Shown here: positions 19,580 to 31,631 of the stretch, piece by piece
Position numbering within the stretch: the stretch's first letter is position 1
Layout of the letters: each line of letters starts with the position of its first letter
From: Methylocapsa palsarum
GTDB taxonomy: Bacteria > Pseudomonadota > Alphaproteobacteria > Rhizobiales > Beijerinckiaceae
Assembly (NCBI RefSeq): GCF_900114285.1
Contig: NZ_FOSN01000002.1
Location: 248,001 to 312,000, forward strand
Direction: 5' to 3'
Length of the DNA: 64,000 bases
Made by a program: the position numbers and the translations under genes
The notes under the pieces: generated by a model
The model's input: only the letters and a program-made list of their open reading frames with translations
Database searches by the model: none
Told to the model about the DNA's origin: nothing

Positions 19580-20082
19580 TGCTGATGATGACGATTTTTC
19601 GCGCCTTAGCGCTTGCCGGGCTGGTGCTATTGTCATGGCCAGCGATGGCGGTCCAGCCGGACGAGATCTTGCCGGACGCCAGACTGGAGGCGCGCGCGAG
19701 GGCGCTTTCGGCGCAATTGAGGTGCATGGTCTGTCAGAACGAATCGATCGACGATTCCGAGGCGTCGCTGGCGAAGGATCTCCGCATTCTCGTGCGGGAG
19801 CGGCTGCAGGCCGGGGACAGCGACGAGCAGGTCCGATCCTACCTTGTTCAGCGCTATGGCGATTTTATCTTGCTCAAGCCGCCGTTCAAGCTGGAAACGC
19901 TGGCGCTCTGGGGCGCGCCATTTCTTGTTTTGCTTTGCGGCGGGATCGCGATTGTTTTCGCATCGCGTAGGCGCATCCGCGACGCCGCGCCCAGGTTGAG
20001 CGAAAGCGAACGCGCCAGACTCGAGGCGCTCCTTGGCGCCGACAAATCTCCCGAGGGGGCCGACAAGTCTCCCGAGCCCTGA
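19576..20082 (+). CDS. ccmH: cytochrome c maturation protein CcmH
   Basis: 168-residue (CycL) thioredoxin-like reductant of apocytochrome cysteines. Signal peptide (residues 1-25), periplasmic three-helix domain with the redox pair [14 protein letters not shown] (CxxC), then one membrane segment (about residues 113-132) and a short charged tail ending in a duplicated [13 protein letters not shown]. It overlaps ccmF by four bases. Last gene of the operon; the next gene, aat, is convergent. Confidence 0.95.
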   Translation: MMLMMTIFRALALAGLVLLSWPAMAVQPDEILPDARLEARARALSAQLRCMVCQNESIDDSEASLAKDLRILVRERLQAGDSDEQVRSYLVQRYGDFILLKPPFKLETLALWGAPFLVLLCGGIAIVFASRRRIRDAAPRLSESERARLEALLGADKSPEGADKSPEP

Positions 20083-20100
20083 TCGGCCGCGAGCAAACGA

Positions 20101-20778
20101 TCAGATCCGCCGGAGCGTCAGCGCGCGAAGAGCCTCGGCTCCTGGAACCCTGAAGGATCTGGGCCATGCCCAGAAATTCCCCTGGCGCGATACGGCCTCC
20201 GCCAGTTGAGACCGGTAAGTCCGCTGCGAGACCTCGACGGCGCCAAGGGAAGCAAGATGGGGAGTGACGAATTGCGAATCGAGCAGGCTGAACCCGCCGT
20301 TGACGAGGCGCGCGGCCAAATGCACCAAGGCGACCTTGGAGGCGTCGGTCACGCGGTGAAACATGCTTTCGCCGAAAAACGCGGCTCCGATATGGACGCC
20401 GTAAAGTCCGCCGGCCAGCGCGCCGTCGCGCCAGGCTTCGACTGTATGGACATGGCCTTCGTCGAAGAGCTGGCCGTAAAGCTCCCTGATCCTTTGGTTG
20501 ATCCAGGTTTTCTCGCGGTCCTCATAGGCGCTGGCGCAGGCGTCGATCACGGCGGGAAAATCATGATCGACCCGGATTTCGAACCGGTCGGAGCGGACCG
20601 TCTTTGCGAGGCTTCTCGAGACGATGAGTCTGTCCAGCGGGAACACGCCGCGCAGCTCCGGGTCGACCCAGAAAAGGTTCGGATCGTCGGCGCTTTCCGC
20701 CATCGGAAACAGGCCGATGGAATAGGCCCTTAACAAGATGTCGGTGGTGATCTGGAAATCGTTGCGGGATTTGGCCAC
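20101..20778 (-). CDS. aat: leucyl/phenylalanyl-tRNA-protein transferase
   Basis: 225 residues if started at GTG 20778. It carries the family blocks [67 protein letters not shown] and [20 protein letters not shown]. It adds Leu or Phe to N-terminal Arg/Lys of proteins, the first step of the bacterial N-degron path. An open frame extends to an ATG at 20946, but those ~56 residues match nothing in the family. The true start is uncertain. Confidence 0.92.
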   Translation of the reverse strand: MAKSRNDFQITTDILLRAYSIGLFPMAESADDPNLFWVDPELRGVFPLDRLIVSRSLAKTVRSDRFEIRVDHDFPAVIDACASAYEDREKTWINQRIRELYGQLFDEGHVHTVEAWRDGALAGGLYGVHIGAAFFGESMFHRVTDASKVALVHLAARLVNGGFSLLDSQFVTPHLASLGAVEVSQRTYRSQLAEAVSRQGNFWAWPRSFRVPGAEALRALTLRRI

Positions 20779-20923
20779 AAGAAAATTTTGAACTTTCCAT
20801 AACGTTACGTCAAGCTGGAGCGTTCGTGTGAATCCCGCGTTGAGGTGACCTCGGACCATTTTGCGACTGCGCTCGCGGCGCTCGAGATCAGGCGCAGGAA
20901 CAACTCGACCCAAGGCGGGGCCT

Positions 20924-21478
20924 ATGCTTTCGACGATCGTCTTCATGGAAAGTCAGACCGAAACGACCCGCCAGGGACGGGACCCGCTTGAGGCCCTTGT
21001 GCGGACGCTGGCCTCGCTGGTCAGGGCGAACGTCGAAGGCCTCGTGCGCGATGTGGCGATCGCCGGACCGTTCGGTCTCGATCTCGCCACTGTCGCCGAT
21101 CACGCCGGCTGTGGCCTGTTCGAAGCAAAGAACGAAGCCGGCTGGCTGCGCCTCGCCATTGAGGCCGCGCGCGGCCCGGAGGTATTCCTGCTGCGTTCCG
21201 GCCGCGCCCCTGACGCTGGATTTATCGAGGAGGCGGGCGACTTCCTCGCGAGCGCCAGCCGCGCCGGTCTGTCCGGAGACGGACGCTCTCGGGCGGCCCG
21301 AATGACCTGCGCGCCGGAGAATTTCGTCGAGCGGCTCTTCCCGCGCGCGGCGCCGGCTGCGGGATTGATCGCGCCCCGCGCCTTGCTGCTTGCGGGGCCC
21401 GTGAAAGAATTCGCCGGACTGGCGCGGTTCGTTCGTCCCGAAACGACCTTGCGCACGAACGCGCGCCGGATCGGCTAG
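20924..21478 (+). CDS. hypothetical protein
   Basis: 184 residues (a second ATG at 20945 is also possible). No recognised domain, membrane segment or catalytic motif; the composition is rich in Ala, Arg and Leu, with short helices such as [22 protein letters not shown]. Codon third positions are GC-rich like the neighbours, which favours real coding. It runs divergently from aat with overlapping 5' regions and is convergent with the TerC gene, eight bases away. Confidence 0.5.
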   Translation: MLSTIVFMESQTETTRQGRDPLEALVRTLASLVRANVEGLVRDVAIAGPFGLDLATVADHAGCGLFEAKNEAGWLRLAIEAARGPEVFLLRSGRAPDAGFIEEAGDFLASASRAGLSGDGRSRAARMTCAPENFVERLFPRAAPAAGLIAPRALLLAGPVKEFAGLARFVRPETTLRTNARRIG

Positions 21479-21485
21479 AGCGCTG

Positions 21486-22166
21486 TCAGCGCCAGGCGCG
21501 TACGATCAGCCTGTAGCGCAGCCAGGCGAACGTCAGAACCAGCGCTGCGCCCACGGGACCAGGCGCCTGCGTGAGGCCGTGAGCGTACAGCCGCAGCCAG
21601 GCGTCGATGTCATGGTCCGAGGCGATAAATTCGCCGCCGATCCAGCCGAGCATCGCTGCGCCGGCCCAGACCAGGACAGGGAAGCGGCCAAGCATCGAAA
21701 GCACCAGGGCGGAGCCGGAAACAATCAGGGGAATCGAAAGCGCGAGCCCGGTGAAGATCAAAACGGGCGATCCCCGCGCGACCGCCGCGACGGCGACGAC
21801 ATTGTCGAGCGACATCACAAGGTCGGCGACGACGATGATGCGGACCGCGGCCCAGATCGAAGGTTCGGCTTTCGGCGCATTCTGCTCCTCGTCCTCACCG
21901 ACAAGACGGATCGCAATGAAGAGGAGCAGCGCGCCGCCTACGATCTTGACGAAGGGAAGCGCCATCAACGAGACGACTGAAACCGTAAACGCGGCGCGCA
22001 TTCCCACCGCCGCGCCCGCGCCAAGCCACATCGCCCTCTGGCGGCTCCCTTCCGGCAGAGCCCGGCACGCGAGCGCGATAACGATCGCATTGTCGCCCGA
22101 CAGCAGGATGTCGATCCAGATGATCTGCACGAGGTGAATGACGAATGCAGTCGTTTCTGGATGCAT
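21486..22166 (-). CDS. TerC/YjbE family membrane protein
   Basis: 226 residues with about seven membrane segments. The family motifs are DILLSGDNAIVIALACR near the N-terminus and DLVMSLDNVVAVAAVA in the middle; the acidic and Asn residues in these two motifs form the proposed metal site. TerC-type proteins are linked to manganese export and metal supply of exported enzymes. It lies directly downstream of the peptidase gene on the same strand (10 bases) and is probably co-transcribed with it. Confidence 0.88.
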   Translation of the reverse strand: MHPETTAFVIHLVQIIWIDILLSGDNAIVIALACRALPEGSRQRAMWLGAGAAVGMRAAFTVSVVSLMALPFVKIVGGALLLFIAIRLVGEDEEQNAPKAEPSIWAAVRIIVVADLVMSLDNVVAVAAVARGSPVLIFTGLALSIPLIVSGSALVLSMLGRFPVLVWAGAAMLGWIGGEFIASDHDIDAWLRLYAHGLTQAPGPVGAALVLTFAWLRYRLIVRAWR

Positions 22167-22175
22167 CGTCCACAA

Positions 22176-22883
22176 TTAGGCGCCTTGCGCGCGCGGATCA
22201 AGCCCTGGCGGACGGGCGTGGGCGGCGCGTAAACTTCGCGCGGTCTCGAGGATCGCAAAAAAAGCCGCCCGGCCGACCGTTTCGAAATCCGGGCGATGGC
22301 TCGGGAGGGCGGACCTTTGCTGGCCTGCGCGCCTGACGGGCGGAATATGAACGAATCCCGCCGCGCCTGTCTTCATCGCCATCAGCGAGCGAAGAAAAAT
22401 ATGGTTGCACACGTAATCTCCGGCGTCGATCGAAACCGCCGATTTAAGGCCGGCGCGTCGAAACGAAACCGCGATCCTTCGGTAGGGCAGGGCGGAAACC
22501 GCGACGAACGGAGCTTCATCGATGCTGGCGCGTGACGGCGAAGATCCGTTAGCGTCCGCACGAAGAACGCTGGCGTGATTCAAGGCGCGGGTTTCAACGC
22601 AAACCGCGCGCCGCCTCACGGCGTAGCCGAAATGTAAAACCGCGTGAGGACGAAGGGACGATATCAGCGCCTCCATCGTCTCGGGGGCTCCAAAGTAGGT
22701 GACCGGCAGGACGCACAGGTGCAGGTCGACGCCCAGTCTGACGAATCTCGCGCGTTGTCTGGCGAGAGCGGCGACGAGCCGCGCCGTGGGGTTTTGGGGA
22801 ACGCCCGGAAAACTTCCAAACCCGGTGACGAGGATGCGGATAGGAGAAGAGCCTGTCAGATTCGCTTGCAATCGTTCAGCCAT
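22176..22883 (-). CDS. pcp: pyroglutamyl-peptidase I (peptidase C15)
   Basis: 235-residue cysteine peptidase that removes N-terminal pyroglutamate. Motifs: ILVTGFGSFPGVPQNPT at the N-terminus, LHFGYAVRRRAVCVETRAL with the catalytic Glu, SIDAGDYVCN with the catalytic Cys, and FVHIPP with the catalytic His. The C-terminal ~30 residues are a basic extension. The substrate loop differs from E. coli-type enzymes, so specificity may be shifted. Confidence 0.8.
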   Translation of the reverse strand: MAERLQANLTGSSPIRILVTGFGSFPGVPQNPTARLVAALARQRARFVRLGVDLHLCVLPVTYFGAPETMEALISSLRPHAVLHFGYAVRRRAVCVETRALNHASVLRADANGSSPSRASIDEAPFVAVSALPYRRIAVSFRRAGLKSAVSIDAGDYVCNHIFLRSLMAMKTGAAGFVHIPPVRRAGQQRSALPSHRPDFETVGRAAFFAILETARSLRAAHARPPGLDPRAQGA

Positions 22884-22904
22884 TTGAACCCGGCCAAGCT
22901 AAAG

Positions 22905-24206
22905 TCAACGGCAGCGCAGCACATAAGCGGCCGCGCCCAGATTTAAAATTCCGAGTCCGGCCAGCAGGGCGGGTTCCGATAGTCCGACGCTCCTGCTTTG
23001 CAGGGCGGCCGTCACCAGAACGCCTCCGACGATGAAGGCGGCGTTCAGGATATTGACCGCGCCGATGATCCGCGCGCGCTTCTCGTTGGCGGAATCAGCC
23101 TGGATCGCGGCGAAGAGCGGCACGACGAACAGGCCTCCGGCGCAAGCAAGTCCAACGACATCGACCGCGATGCGAAGTCCGGCCGCAGTGTTGATGAAAG
23201 TCGGAAGATCGACTTCGGCTTCGGCCATGGGCAAGCTCCAGGTCGCAGCGCCGACATCGATCAAAAATCCCGCCATGGCGATCGCAGCATAGGGGACCGG
23301 CTGCAAGAAGATCCGCCCGCGCGCAATGATTGCGGCGCTGATCGAGCCGATGCCGATCCCGAGGGCGAACAAAGCGCTGATGGCGGTTTCCACGACGATC
23401 CCGCCGCCGGTCTTGTTGCGGATCACCACCGGCACGAGCGAGAGGGCAATCGCGCCGGTCATCCAGAACCACGAAACGGCGAGGCTTCGGGACCACAGTT
23501 TGCCGTCGTGGCTGAATTCGCGCAGAAGCGATGCGGTCGAGGCGAAAATGTTGGGATTGAGCCTCAGATGGGGGGCGGCCGGCCGGGTCGCCGGAATAAA
23601 GAGGCTGGAGCCATAGCAGGCGAGGGCGATGACCATCAGCTGAAGCACTGTTCCGCCGGGAGTGCGGCCGCCGGCCGAAAGCCCGCCCGCGATCAGGCCA
23701 AGAAAAATCGCGATGAAAGTCGCGGCTTCGACCAGCGCATTGCCCGCCACGAGTTCGTGTTTGCCGATCAGGTCGGGCAGGATGCCATATTTCATCGGAC
23801 CAAAGAGGGAGCCGATGACGCCAAGGCCGAACAGCGCCGCATAGAGCAGGGGAAGGGAGGAAAACCAAAGGCCCGTGGCGGCGGCGGCCTGCACGAAGAT
23901 CTCGGCGAGTTTCAGCCTTTGAGCAAGGCGCGCCTTGTCCTGCGCGTCCGCCATCTCTCCGCCCGCGCCCGAAAGGAGCAGCGAGGGAAGCATGAAAATC
24001 CCTACCGCCAGCGTGATCAACGGACCGGCCTCGGTCTCGCCAAGCCGGAACAGGATCAGCATGGCGAGCATGTTGCGGACGAAATTGTCGTTGAAGACCG
24101 AAAAAAACTGACACCAGAACAGGGGCGCGAAGCGCCTCGAGGCGAGCAGGCGTCCGAGCATGGGCCAGGGTGCCAAAGCCTGATCGTGAGGTTCGACTTC
24201 TCTCAT
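22905..24206 (-). CDS. MFS transporter, LplT-like
   Basis: 433 residues with 12 predicted membrane segments. The start FAPLFWCQFFSVFNDNFVRNML and the loop GEMADAQDKARLAQRLKLAEI followed by GSLFGPMKYGILPDLI match the lysophospholipid-transporter (LplT) branch of the major facilitator superfamily. In many bacteria this is linked to an acyltransferase that re-acylates the lipid; no such domain is present here. It overlaps the upstream cation exporter gene by four bases, so they form one operon. Confidence 0.8.
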   Translation of the reverse strand: MREVEPHDQALAPWPMLGRLLASRRFAPLFWCQFFSVFNDNFVRNMLAMLILFRLGETEAGPLITLAVGIFMLPSLLLSGAGGEMADAQDKARLAQRLKLAEIFVQAAAATGLWFSSLPLLYAALFGLGVIGSLFGPMKYGILPDLIGKHELVAGNALVEAATFIAIFLGLIAGGLSAGGRTPGGTVLQLMVIALACYGSSLFIPATRPAAPHLRLNPNIFASTASLLREFSHDGKLWSRSLAVSWFWMTGAIALSLVPVVIRNKTGGGIVVETAISALFALGIGIGSISAAIIARGRIFLQPVPYAAIAMAGFLIDVGAATWSLPMAEAEVDLPTFINTAAGLRIAVDVVGLACAGGLFVVPLFAAIQADSANEKRARIIGAVNILNAAFIVGGVLVTAALQSRSVGLSEPALLAGLGILNLGAAAYVLRCR

Positions 24207-25582
24207 GGATGCAAGGGGTCGGCGTGTCCGACAATGCGGACGATTTCGCCGAAGTCGCCGCGGACCCGGCGTTCCAGTTCGTCGATCTGGTCGTGGACGT
24301 CATTGACCGTGAGCCGTTGATCGACCCGGCAATGATAGTTCACGACAAGTCCTGCCGGCGTGTTCCGGACCCTGACGTTGTGGATGTCCTGGATCGCCCC
24401 CTCGCGGGGGGCGTGTCCGGCTAACGCTCCGGCGATCTTGATCTGGGTGTCGAGCGGCGCGTCGCGGCCCTCAAGATGGCGAAGTTCGAGCGGCTCGATA
24501 TGGGTTTCCACCTCGAAATCCGAGCCAAGTTCGCTCCGGATCTCTTTTTCCAGTCCAGTGACGATCTCATGCGCCACGCCATGCGTCATCCGGCCGTCGA
24601 GTTCGACATCGAAACTGACCGAGGTCCGCCTGTCGATCTCCTGCAAGGTCATGTGATGAATCGGCAGGTGACGCTTGGCCGCAATCAGCGTGACGCGTTC
24701 CAGAATGGTTTCGTCGTCGAGCGCGATCGGCTCGGCGGAGATCGTGACCGTGACTTCGGGGTTGCTCGCGGCGATTTCGGCGCCAACCTTCGCCTTGATC
24801 GCGGAGAGCGTTTCGAGCGTCAGGGTCCGCGACACCGATATCGTGACGTCGCCGATGACTTCGGCGCCCGCCGGGCGCAGCCTGACGGCGGTGACCTTGA
24901 TCACCCCCGGAACCGACTGGGCGATCGAGGCGATGGTCTCGGTCAGGCCCTTGGGCGCCGCGTCGACGAGGTTGTCCACCGTGCGCCGGCCGATATGATA
25001 GCCGGCCACGGCGACGAAGGCGGCGACGCCGAGGGCGGCGATGGCGTCGCCCTGAGGGTAGCCATAATGCGCGGCGGTGATGCCGGCGAGGGCGAGGGCG
25101 GAACTGACGAGATCGCTTGAGAAATGCAGGGCGTCCGCGGCGAGGGCGTCGCTTTTTGTTTCCCTGGCGATGCGGGACAGCGATCGCCAGCGAATGAGAT
25201 CGACGATCATCGAGACGATCAGAACGCCGAACGCGAGGGCGTTGGCTTCAATCGTGACGTCGGGCCGCCCGAGCCGCCTCAGGGCTTCGATCAGGATGAA
25301 CGCCGACAATGCGAACAAGAATCCGGTTTCGATCAGCGCCGCCAGCGATTCGACCTTGCCGTGGCCATAGGGGTGTTCGTCGTCGGCGGGCTTGTGGGCG
25401 ATCCGGATCGCGAAATAGGTGAGGATCGTCGTCGCGACATCCGCCAGATTGTGCCCGGCTTCGGACAAAATCGCGAGTGAACCGGACGAGAGCCCCGCGA
25501 TGACCTTGGCCACCGTCAAGGCGGCGCTCGTCGCGATGGAGGCTAGCGCCGCGCGCTCCTTGCGCTGACTGGTTTCAGTCAT
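24203..25582 (-). CDS. cation diffusion facilitator metal exporter
   Basis: 459-residue CDF protein. Six membrane segments in the first ~210 residues contain the metal-site motifs EAGHNLAD (segment 2) and ADALHFSSD (segment 5), a His/Asp set typical of Zn/Fe-type members. The cytoplasmic part is unusually long (~250 residues) and seems to hold two ferredoxin-like dimerisation modules, around residues 210-280 and 370-455, rather than the usual one. Metal choice (Zn, Fe, Mn) cannot be decided by eye. Four-base overlap with the LplT-like gene. Confidence 0.88.
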   Translation of the reverse strand: MTETSQRKERAALASIATSAALTVAKVIAGLSSGSLAILSEAGHNLADVATTILTYFAIRIAHKPADDEHPYGHGKVESLAALIETGFLFALSAFILIEALRRLGRPDVTIEANALAFGVLIVSMIVDLIRWRSLSRIARETKSDALAADALHFSSDLVSSALALAGITAAHYGYPQGDAIAALGVAAFVAVAGYHIGRRTVDNLVDAAPKGLTETIASIAQSVPGVIKVTAVRLRPAGAEVIGDVTISVSRTLTLETLSAIKAKVGAEIAASNPEVTVTISAEPIALDDETILERVTLIAAKRHLPIHHMTLQEIDRRTSVSFDVELDGRMTHGVAHEIVTGLEKEIRSELGSDFEVETHIEPLELRHLEGRDAPLDTQIKIAGALAGHAPREGAIQDIHNVRVRNTPAGLVVNYHCRVDQRLTVNDVHDQIDELERRVRGDFGEIVRIVGHADPLHP

Positions 25583-25791
25583 GACCGCGTTCCCTAAACT
25601 TCAATTTCAGCGACGCCGGAAATTCCGGCGCGTGGAGGACGGATCCAAGGGGGGAGTGTCGACCCGGAGGCTTTTGCGGGCGTTCGCAAGACGAGGCGGC
25701 TTGCTCCATGCTATACGGCATCCGTCGCCAAGCCAATGCCGCCAAGCCAATGCCATCAAGCCAGCCGCCCCAGCGGAGGAGAGGAACGGAG
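25583..25791. repeat. intergenic region with 14-bp tandem duplication
   Basis: The divergent gap between the CDF gene and gloA. GCCAAGCCAATGCC is repeated perfectly in tandem at 25727-25740 and 25741-25754. A GAGGAAC ribosome site precedes the gloA start. Confidence 0.6.
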
Positions 25792-26232
25792 ATGAATTTT
25801 CTGCACACGATGGTTCGAGTCGCCGACCTCGATCAATCGCTTGATTTTTATATCGGGAAACTCGGCCTCGTCGAGGTCCGTCGCATCGACAATGAGGCGG
25901 GGCGGTTCACGCTCGTGTTTCTCGCCGCGCCCGGGGATCTCGATGGAGACAAAAAGAGCAAATCTCCTGTCATCGAATTGACCTACAATTGGGACAAGGA
26001 AGTCTATCAGGGCGGCCGGAATTTCGGCCACCTCGCTTACGCCGTCGATGATATTTACGACTTTTGCGACAAACTCGTGAAAGCGGGCGTCATTATCAAT
26101 CGTCCGCCTCGGGACGGGGCGATGGCGTTCATCCGCTCTCCGGATCATATTTCGATCGAACTCCTGCAAAAGGATTCCCCCAAGCCGAAGCAGGAGCCTT
26201 GGGCGTCGATGCCCAATGTCGGGGTCTGGTGA
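25792..26232 (+). CDS. gloA: lactoylglutathione lyase (glyoxalase I)
   Basis: 146-residue VOC-fold enzyme that turns the methylglyoxal-glutathione adduct into lactoylglutathione. The four metal ligands are visible: His in FLHTMVRV, Glu in VIELTYNW, His in FGHLAYAV and Glu in SIELLQK; NWDKE and [13 protein letters not shown] are typical of GloA. Start ATG at 25792 has an AGGAGAGGAACGGAG site before it. Its stop overlaps the GTG start of otsB. Confidence 0.93.
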   Translation: MNFLHTMVRVADLDQSLDFYIGKLGLVEVRRIDNEAGRFTLVFLAAPGDLDGDKKSKSPVIELTYNWDKEVYQGGRNFGHLAYAVDDIYDFCDKLVKAGVIINRPPRDGAMAFIRSPDHISIELLQKDSPKPKQEPWASMPNVGVW

Positions 26233-26984
26233 GCAGCTTTTTGCAGGCAGGCGAACTCGCCCAACTGGCGCCGGCGGCGGCCTCCGCCTATTTTCTCGAC
26301 GTCGACGGCACTCTGCTTGAGATCAAACCGCGTCCTCAGGACGTCAGCGCAGACGCGCCGCTGCGTGAACTGCTTTCACGTCTGGCCGCCGGCCTTAACG
26401 GAGCGCTCGCCCTCGTCAGCGGCCGGGCGGTTGACGATCTCGACCAGATCTTCGCGCCCTGTTCATTTCCCTCGGCCGGATTGCACGGCGCCGAAATCCG
26501 TTTCGCGGATGGCGCGCGGTCGCGCGCCGAAAGCGCCGTCATGGACGCCGCGAGGCCGGAACTCCGCCTGTTCGCGCAAACACATCCAGGACTGATGCTT
26601 GAGGATAAAGGCGCGACGCTGGCGCTGCATTATCGGCAGAGGCCGGAACTGGCCGATGAGGTGCGGGCCGCGCTCGAAAAATTCGCGCGGCGGCCGGGCC
26701 TTGCCGTTCAGGAAGGCAAGATGGTCGCCGAACTCAAGCAGGCTCAATACGAAAAAGGAACTGCAATCGAGGCGCTGCTGGCCGCCCGCCCGTTTTGCGG
26801 GAGGACCCCGGTTTTCATTGGCGACGATCTGACCGACGAGAGCGGGTTCGATTTTGTCAATCGGGCTGGCGGCGTCACAATTCGCGTCGGAGCCGTTGGT
26901 CCGACGGCGGCGCGGTTTTTCCTGAGCGATCCCCTCGCAGTGCGAACGCAACTGCGCCATGTCGCGGCGACACTCGACGCCTGA
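26229..26984 (+). CDS. otsB: trehalose-6-phosphate phosphatase
   Basis: 251-residue HAD phosphatase. Motif [17 protein letters not shown] holds the nucleophilic Asp; motif II lies in ALVSGR; motif IV is [15 protein letters not shown]; the cap region has GLHGAEIR. It makes trehalose from trehalose-6-phosphate, a stress solute. No otsA is in the window. Translation most likely starts at GTG 26229, which overlaps the gloA stop (GTGA), suggesting coupling. Confidence 0.9.
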   Translation: MSSFLQAGELAQLAPAAASAYFLDVDGTLLEIKPRPQDVSADAPLRELLSRLAAGLNGALALVSGRAVDDLDQIFAPCSFPSAGLHGAEIRFADGARSRAESAVMDAARPELRLFAQTHPGLMLEDKGATLALHYRQRPELADEVRAALEKFARRPGLAVQEGKMVAELKQAQYEKGTAIEALLAARPFCGRTPVFIGDDLTDESGFDFVNRAGGVTIRVGAVGPTAARFFLSDPLAVRTQLRHVAATLDA

Positions 26985-26993
26985 GCGGGAAGC

Positions 26994-29159
<2,166 letters not shown>

Positions 29160-29271
29160 ACGCGCGCCTCCTGCAGGGCGAGCCGATGTTCAGCCGGATC
29201 ATAGCGCCTGTGGGGCGGTCCGCAATTTAACCGCCGAAGTCGCATTGCCAAAAGCGTCGCCTTGCGGGCGA

Positions 29272-29661
29272 TCAGCCCAGACGGGTCGCCCGCCATGAGC
29301 CGCCGCATTGCAGGGTTGGCGACGACCAGGCGCCTGAGCCAGTGCTTCCTTTAACGCGTCCCGCCGCGCGCGCGAAGTCGTTGTCGCGCCGGAAGGTAAG
29401 GGCGACGACGCCGTTTTTGTCGATGCTGCCCGAAGCCTGCATCAGGGCGTCGCCTGTGGAACGGACCCGGCCTCCGGAGACGGCGATGGTCCAGCGATAG
29501 CTTCGATCGCAAGCGCCCTGCCGGGTGACGACGTCCACGGCATAGACGCCGTCGTGATTGTCTGCGCCGGACCTGCCCGATGTGGCCAAGGCCATGCCGG
29601 GAAGGAGGCTTGCGGCGGCGAGCGCTGAGGCGAAAAGACGGGAAAGTCGCACTGGGTTCAA
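29272..29661 (-). CDS. small secreted protein between the mutase subunit genes
   Basis: 129 residues. A signal peptide (residues ~1-27, ending GMALATS) precedes a ~100-residue beta-rich domain with two cysteines (GACDRSYRW, LQCGGSW) that could pair, and the repeat-like text 'VRSTGDALMQASGSIDKNGVVALTF'. It resembles unnamed exported proteins common in Hyphomicrobiales. Start is TTG 29661, two bases after the mutase small-subunit stop, or GTG 29652. It appears to be in the same [12 protein letters not shown] both mutase genes although its product should be exported. Confidence 0.65.
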   Translation of the reverse strand: MNPVRLSRLFASALAAASLLPGMALATSGRSGADNHDGVYAVDVVTRQGACDRSYRWTIAVSGGRVRSTGDALMQASGSIDKNGVVALTFRRDNDFARAAGRVKGSTGSGAWSSPTLQCGGSWRATRLG

Positions 29662-29663
29662 GG

Positions 29664-31607
29664 TTATTCTCCTTCGTCACGCCTTTGGACGTCATCCGCT
29701 CCCGCGGAGATTTTAACCAAACCGTCTAGGATAGCCAGTGCGTCGCAGCCCGGATGAATAAAAACGCCGATCCCGGCTTCACGCAAAATGTCGTCCCTTT
29801 CTCCCGAGGCTGCCGAGAGACAGATTTTCGCTGCGCCTGCTTGGCGAAGGGCTTTCGCCGCCGCAATCACGGCTGCAAGCGGGACGGGGTCGGCGGCGCA
29901 AATACACGCCTCTTTGCAGCCTGAATGGCGGAACGCCTCCGATAACGCTTCCGCAGTCTCAAGGCCGTCGCTTTCGGCCGTCTCGATCCCGGCCGTCGCG
30001 AAGAGGCTTTTGACGAAGCGAGCGCTTGCGAGCGATGCAGCCTGCTTGCCGAGAAGAGCGAGAAAAATCTTCGGCCTCGCGCCGTTGCGGGCGCATTGCG
30101 CATCCGAAGCCGCGCGCAATCTTTCGTAGGGTTCGGCGTCACGGCGGGCGGGGAGCGGCGCGCAGCTGAGGCGGTTTGGCGGAGCGCCGTCCGGCGCGGG
30201 ACGAGCCGGTTCGATCGTGATCGGCGCTGGCTGAAGCACCTCGAGCGGCGCCTCGCAAAGATCGGGAAATGCGCTGACTCCGGTGATCGGCTGGACGCGC
30301 CGGGCGATCTTGTCCCGCCGAAGGGCGGCGACGCTGGCGATCTGCTTTTGCGGCGTTCCTGCCTCCAGAGCGCGGATGAGGCCGCCAGCCTTTTCAATGT
30401 CTTGAAACAAGCTCCAGGCGCGCTCGCAGAGCTGCCCGGTCAGGGCCTCGAAAGCGCCGGAACCAGCCGCGGGATCGGCGACCTCCCCGAGATGGGATTC
30501 GGCGAGAAGGACCAGTTGCGTGTTGCGCGCGATGCGGCGGGCGGACGCATCCGGCAGACCGAGCGCGAGAGTGAAGGGCAGCACAGTGATGACGTCAGCG
30601 CCGCCGAGGCCCGCCGCGAAAGCCCCCGCGGCGGCGCGGAAAATGTTCACGAACGGATCGTAGCGCGTCATGCAGCGAAACGATGTTTCCGCATGGAGCC
30701 GGACCGGCTTCTGTTTCAGCCCGCAGGCGGACTCGACCTGCGCCCAAAGCCGCCGCAGGGCGCGAAATTTCGTCAGGGTCAAAAACAGGTCCGCATCCGC
30801 CGCAAGGAGAAACGCAATCTCGTCGCGCGCGTCCTCGAGCGGTAGACCCGCGGCCTCCAGCAGGCGCAGATATTCAACGGCCGCGGCGAGCGCATAGGCG
30901 AGTTCCTGGGCCTCCCCCGCGCCAGCTTCATGATAGGGCCGGCCGTCCGCGAGCAGAAAGCGCCCGGCGAAACCGCCGTCGCGGAGCGCGCGCGCGACAT
31001 GCGCGGCCTCGCGTCCGATTTCGTCCGGCGATTGAGGCGTCGCGCCGGAGCGGGCGAAATTACCGATCGGATCATGGCCGAAATCGACGTCGAGCGCGGC
31101 GGCGCTCAGACGCCTCTTTCGGGCCTCGGCCGCGAGCGCGCCCGCGATCTCAAGGCTTCTCGACGCCGCGTCGATCCGGAGCGAGATCAAATCGAGTTCA
31201 AACCCCGACAACGCCATTGCGAGATCAGCTTCGTCTCCGATCTCAACGCCGAACCCGCGTCCGGCGGGGGCGTACGCGATCGTCAGGGTCAGCGCCCCGA
31301 CGCCGTTTTGAAGGTCGGCGACCGCCGATTCATTGGCGGCGGAAGGATCCGGCTGGTCCATCCGTTGCGCGATGGCCCAGCCGCCGGGCTTTTGCCGAAA
31401 GGCCCGCGCATCCGCGCCCGTCGCCCGCGCGTAGAGAGGTTGGAGAAGCAAACCTTCGGGGGTCGCCGAGACGAGCCGCTCAAACGGCTCGCCTTTCAGC
31501 GCGGCGGCGACGAGCGCGCGCCATTGCTCCAGGGTGGCCGAAGGAAAGTCGTTGATAAAGTTATCCGTTATAAACCTATCCGTTATCGAGAGGCTGTCGT
31601 CGCTCAT
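29664..31607 (-). CDS. mutA: methylmalonyl-CoA mutase, small subunit
   Basis: 647 residues, the structural beta subunit of the heterodimeric mutase. The barrel part shows LYARATGAD, RLHAETSFRCMTRYDPFVNIFRAA and RRIARNTQLVLLAESHLGEVADPAAGSGAFE, degenerate versions of large-subunit blocks. The C-terminal flavodoxin-like domain lacks the DxHxxG cobalamin ligand, as expected for this subunit. First gene of the minus-strand group mutA, secreted protein, mutB. Confidence 0.92.
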   Translation of the reverse strand: MSDDSLSITDRFITDNFINDFPSATLEQWRALVAAALKGEPFERLVSATPEGLLLQPLYARATGADARAFRQKPGGWAIAQRMDQPDPSAANESAVADLQNGVGALTLTIAYAPAGRGFGVEIGDEADLAMALSGFELDLISLRIDAASRSLEIAGALAAEARKRRLSAAALDVDFGHDPIGNFARSGATPQSPDEIGREAAHVARALRDGGFAGRFLLADGRPYHEAGAGEAQELAYALAAAVEYLRLLEAAGLPLEDARDEIAFLLAADADLFLTLTKFRALRRLWAQVESACGLKQKPVRLHAETSFRCMTRYDPFVNIFRAAAGAFAAGLGGADVITVLPFTLALGLPDASARRIARNTQLVLLAESHLGEVADPAAGSGAFEALTGQLCERAWSLFQDIEKAGGLIRALEAGTPQKQIASVAALRRDKIARRVQPITGVSAFPDLCEAPLEVLQPAPITIEPARPAPDGAPPNRLSCAPLPARRDAEPYERLRAASDAQCARNGARPKIFLALLGKQAASLASARFVKSLFATAGIETAESDGLETAEALSEAFRHSGCKEACICAADPVPLAAVIAAAKALRQAGAAKICLSAASGERDDILREAGIGVFIHPGCDALAILDGLVKISAGADDVQRRDEGE

Positions 31608-31631
31608 GCGCGCTCTCCCGGCGTCACGGCG

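Noticed and set aside
17528-19636. A 702-codon minus-strand frame over ccmF, rich in Arg, Asp and Glu
   Set aside because: Composition typical of antisense to a membrane-protein gene; ccmF on the other strand has all its motifs.
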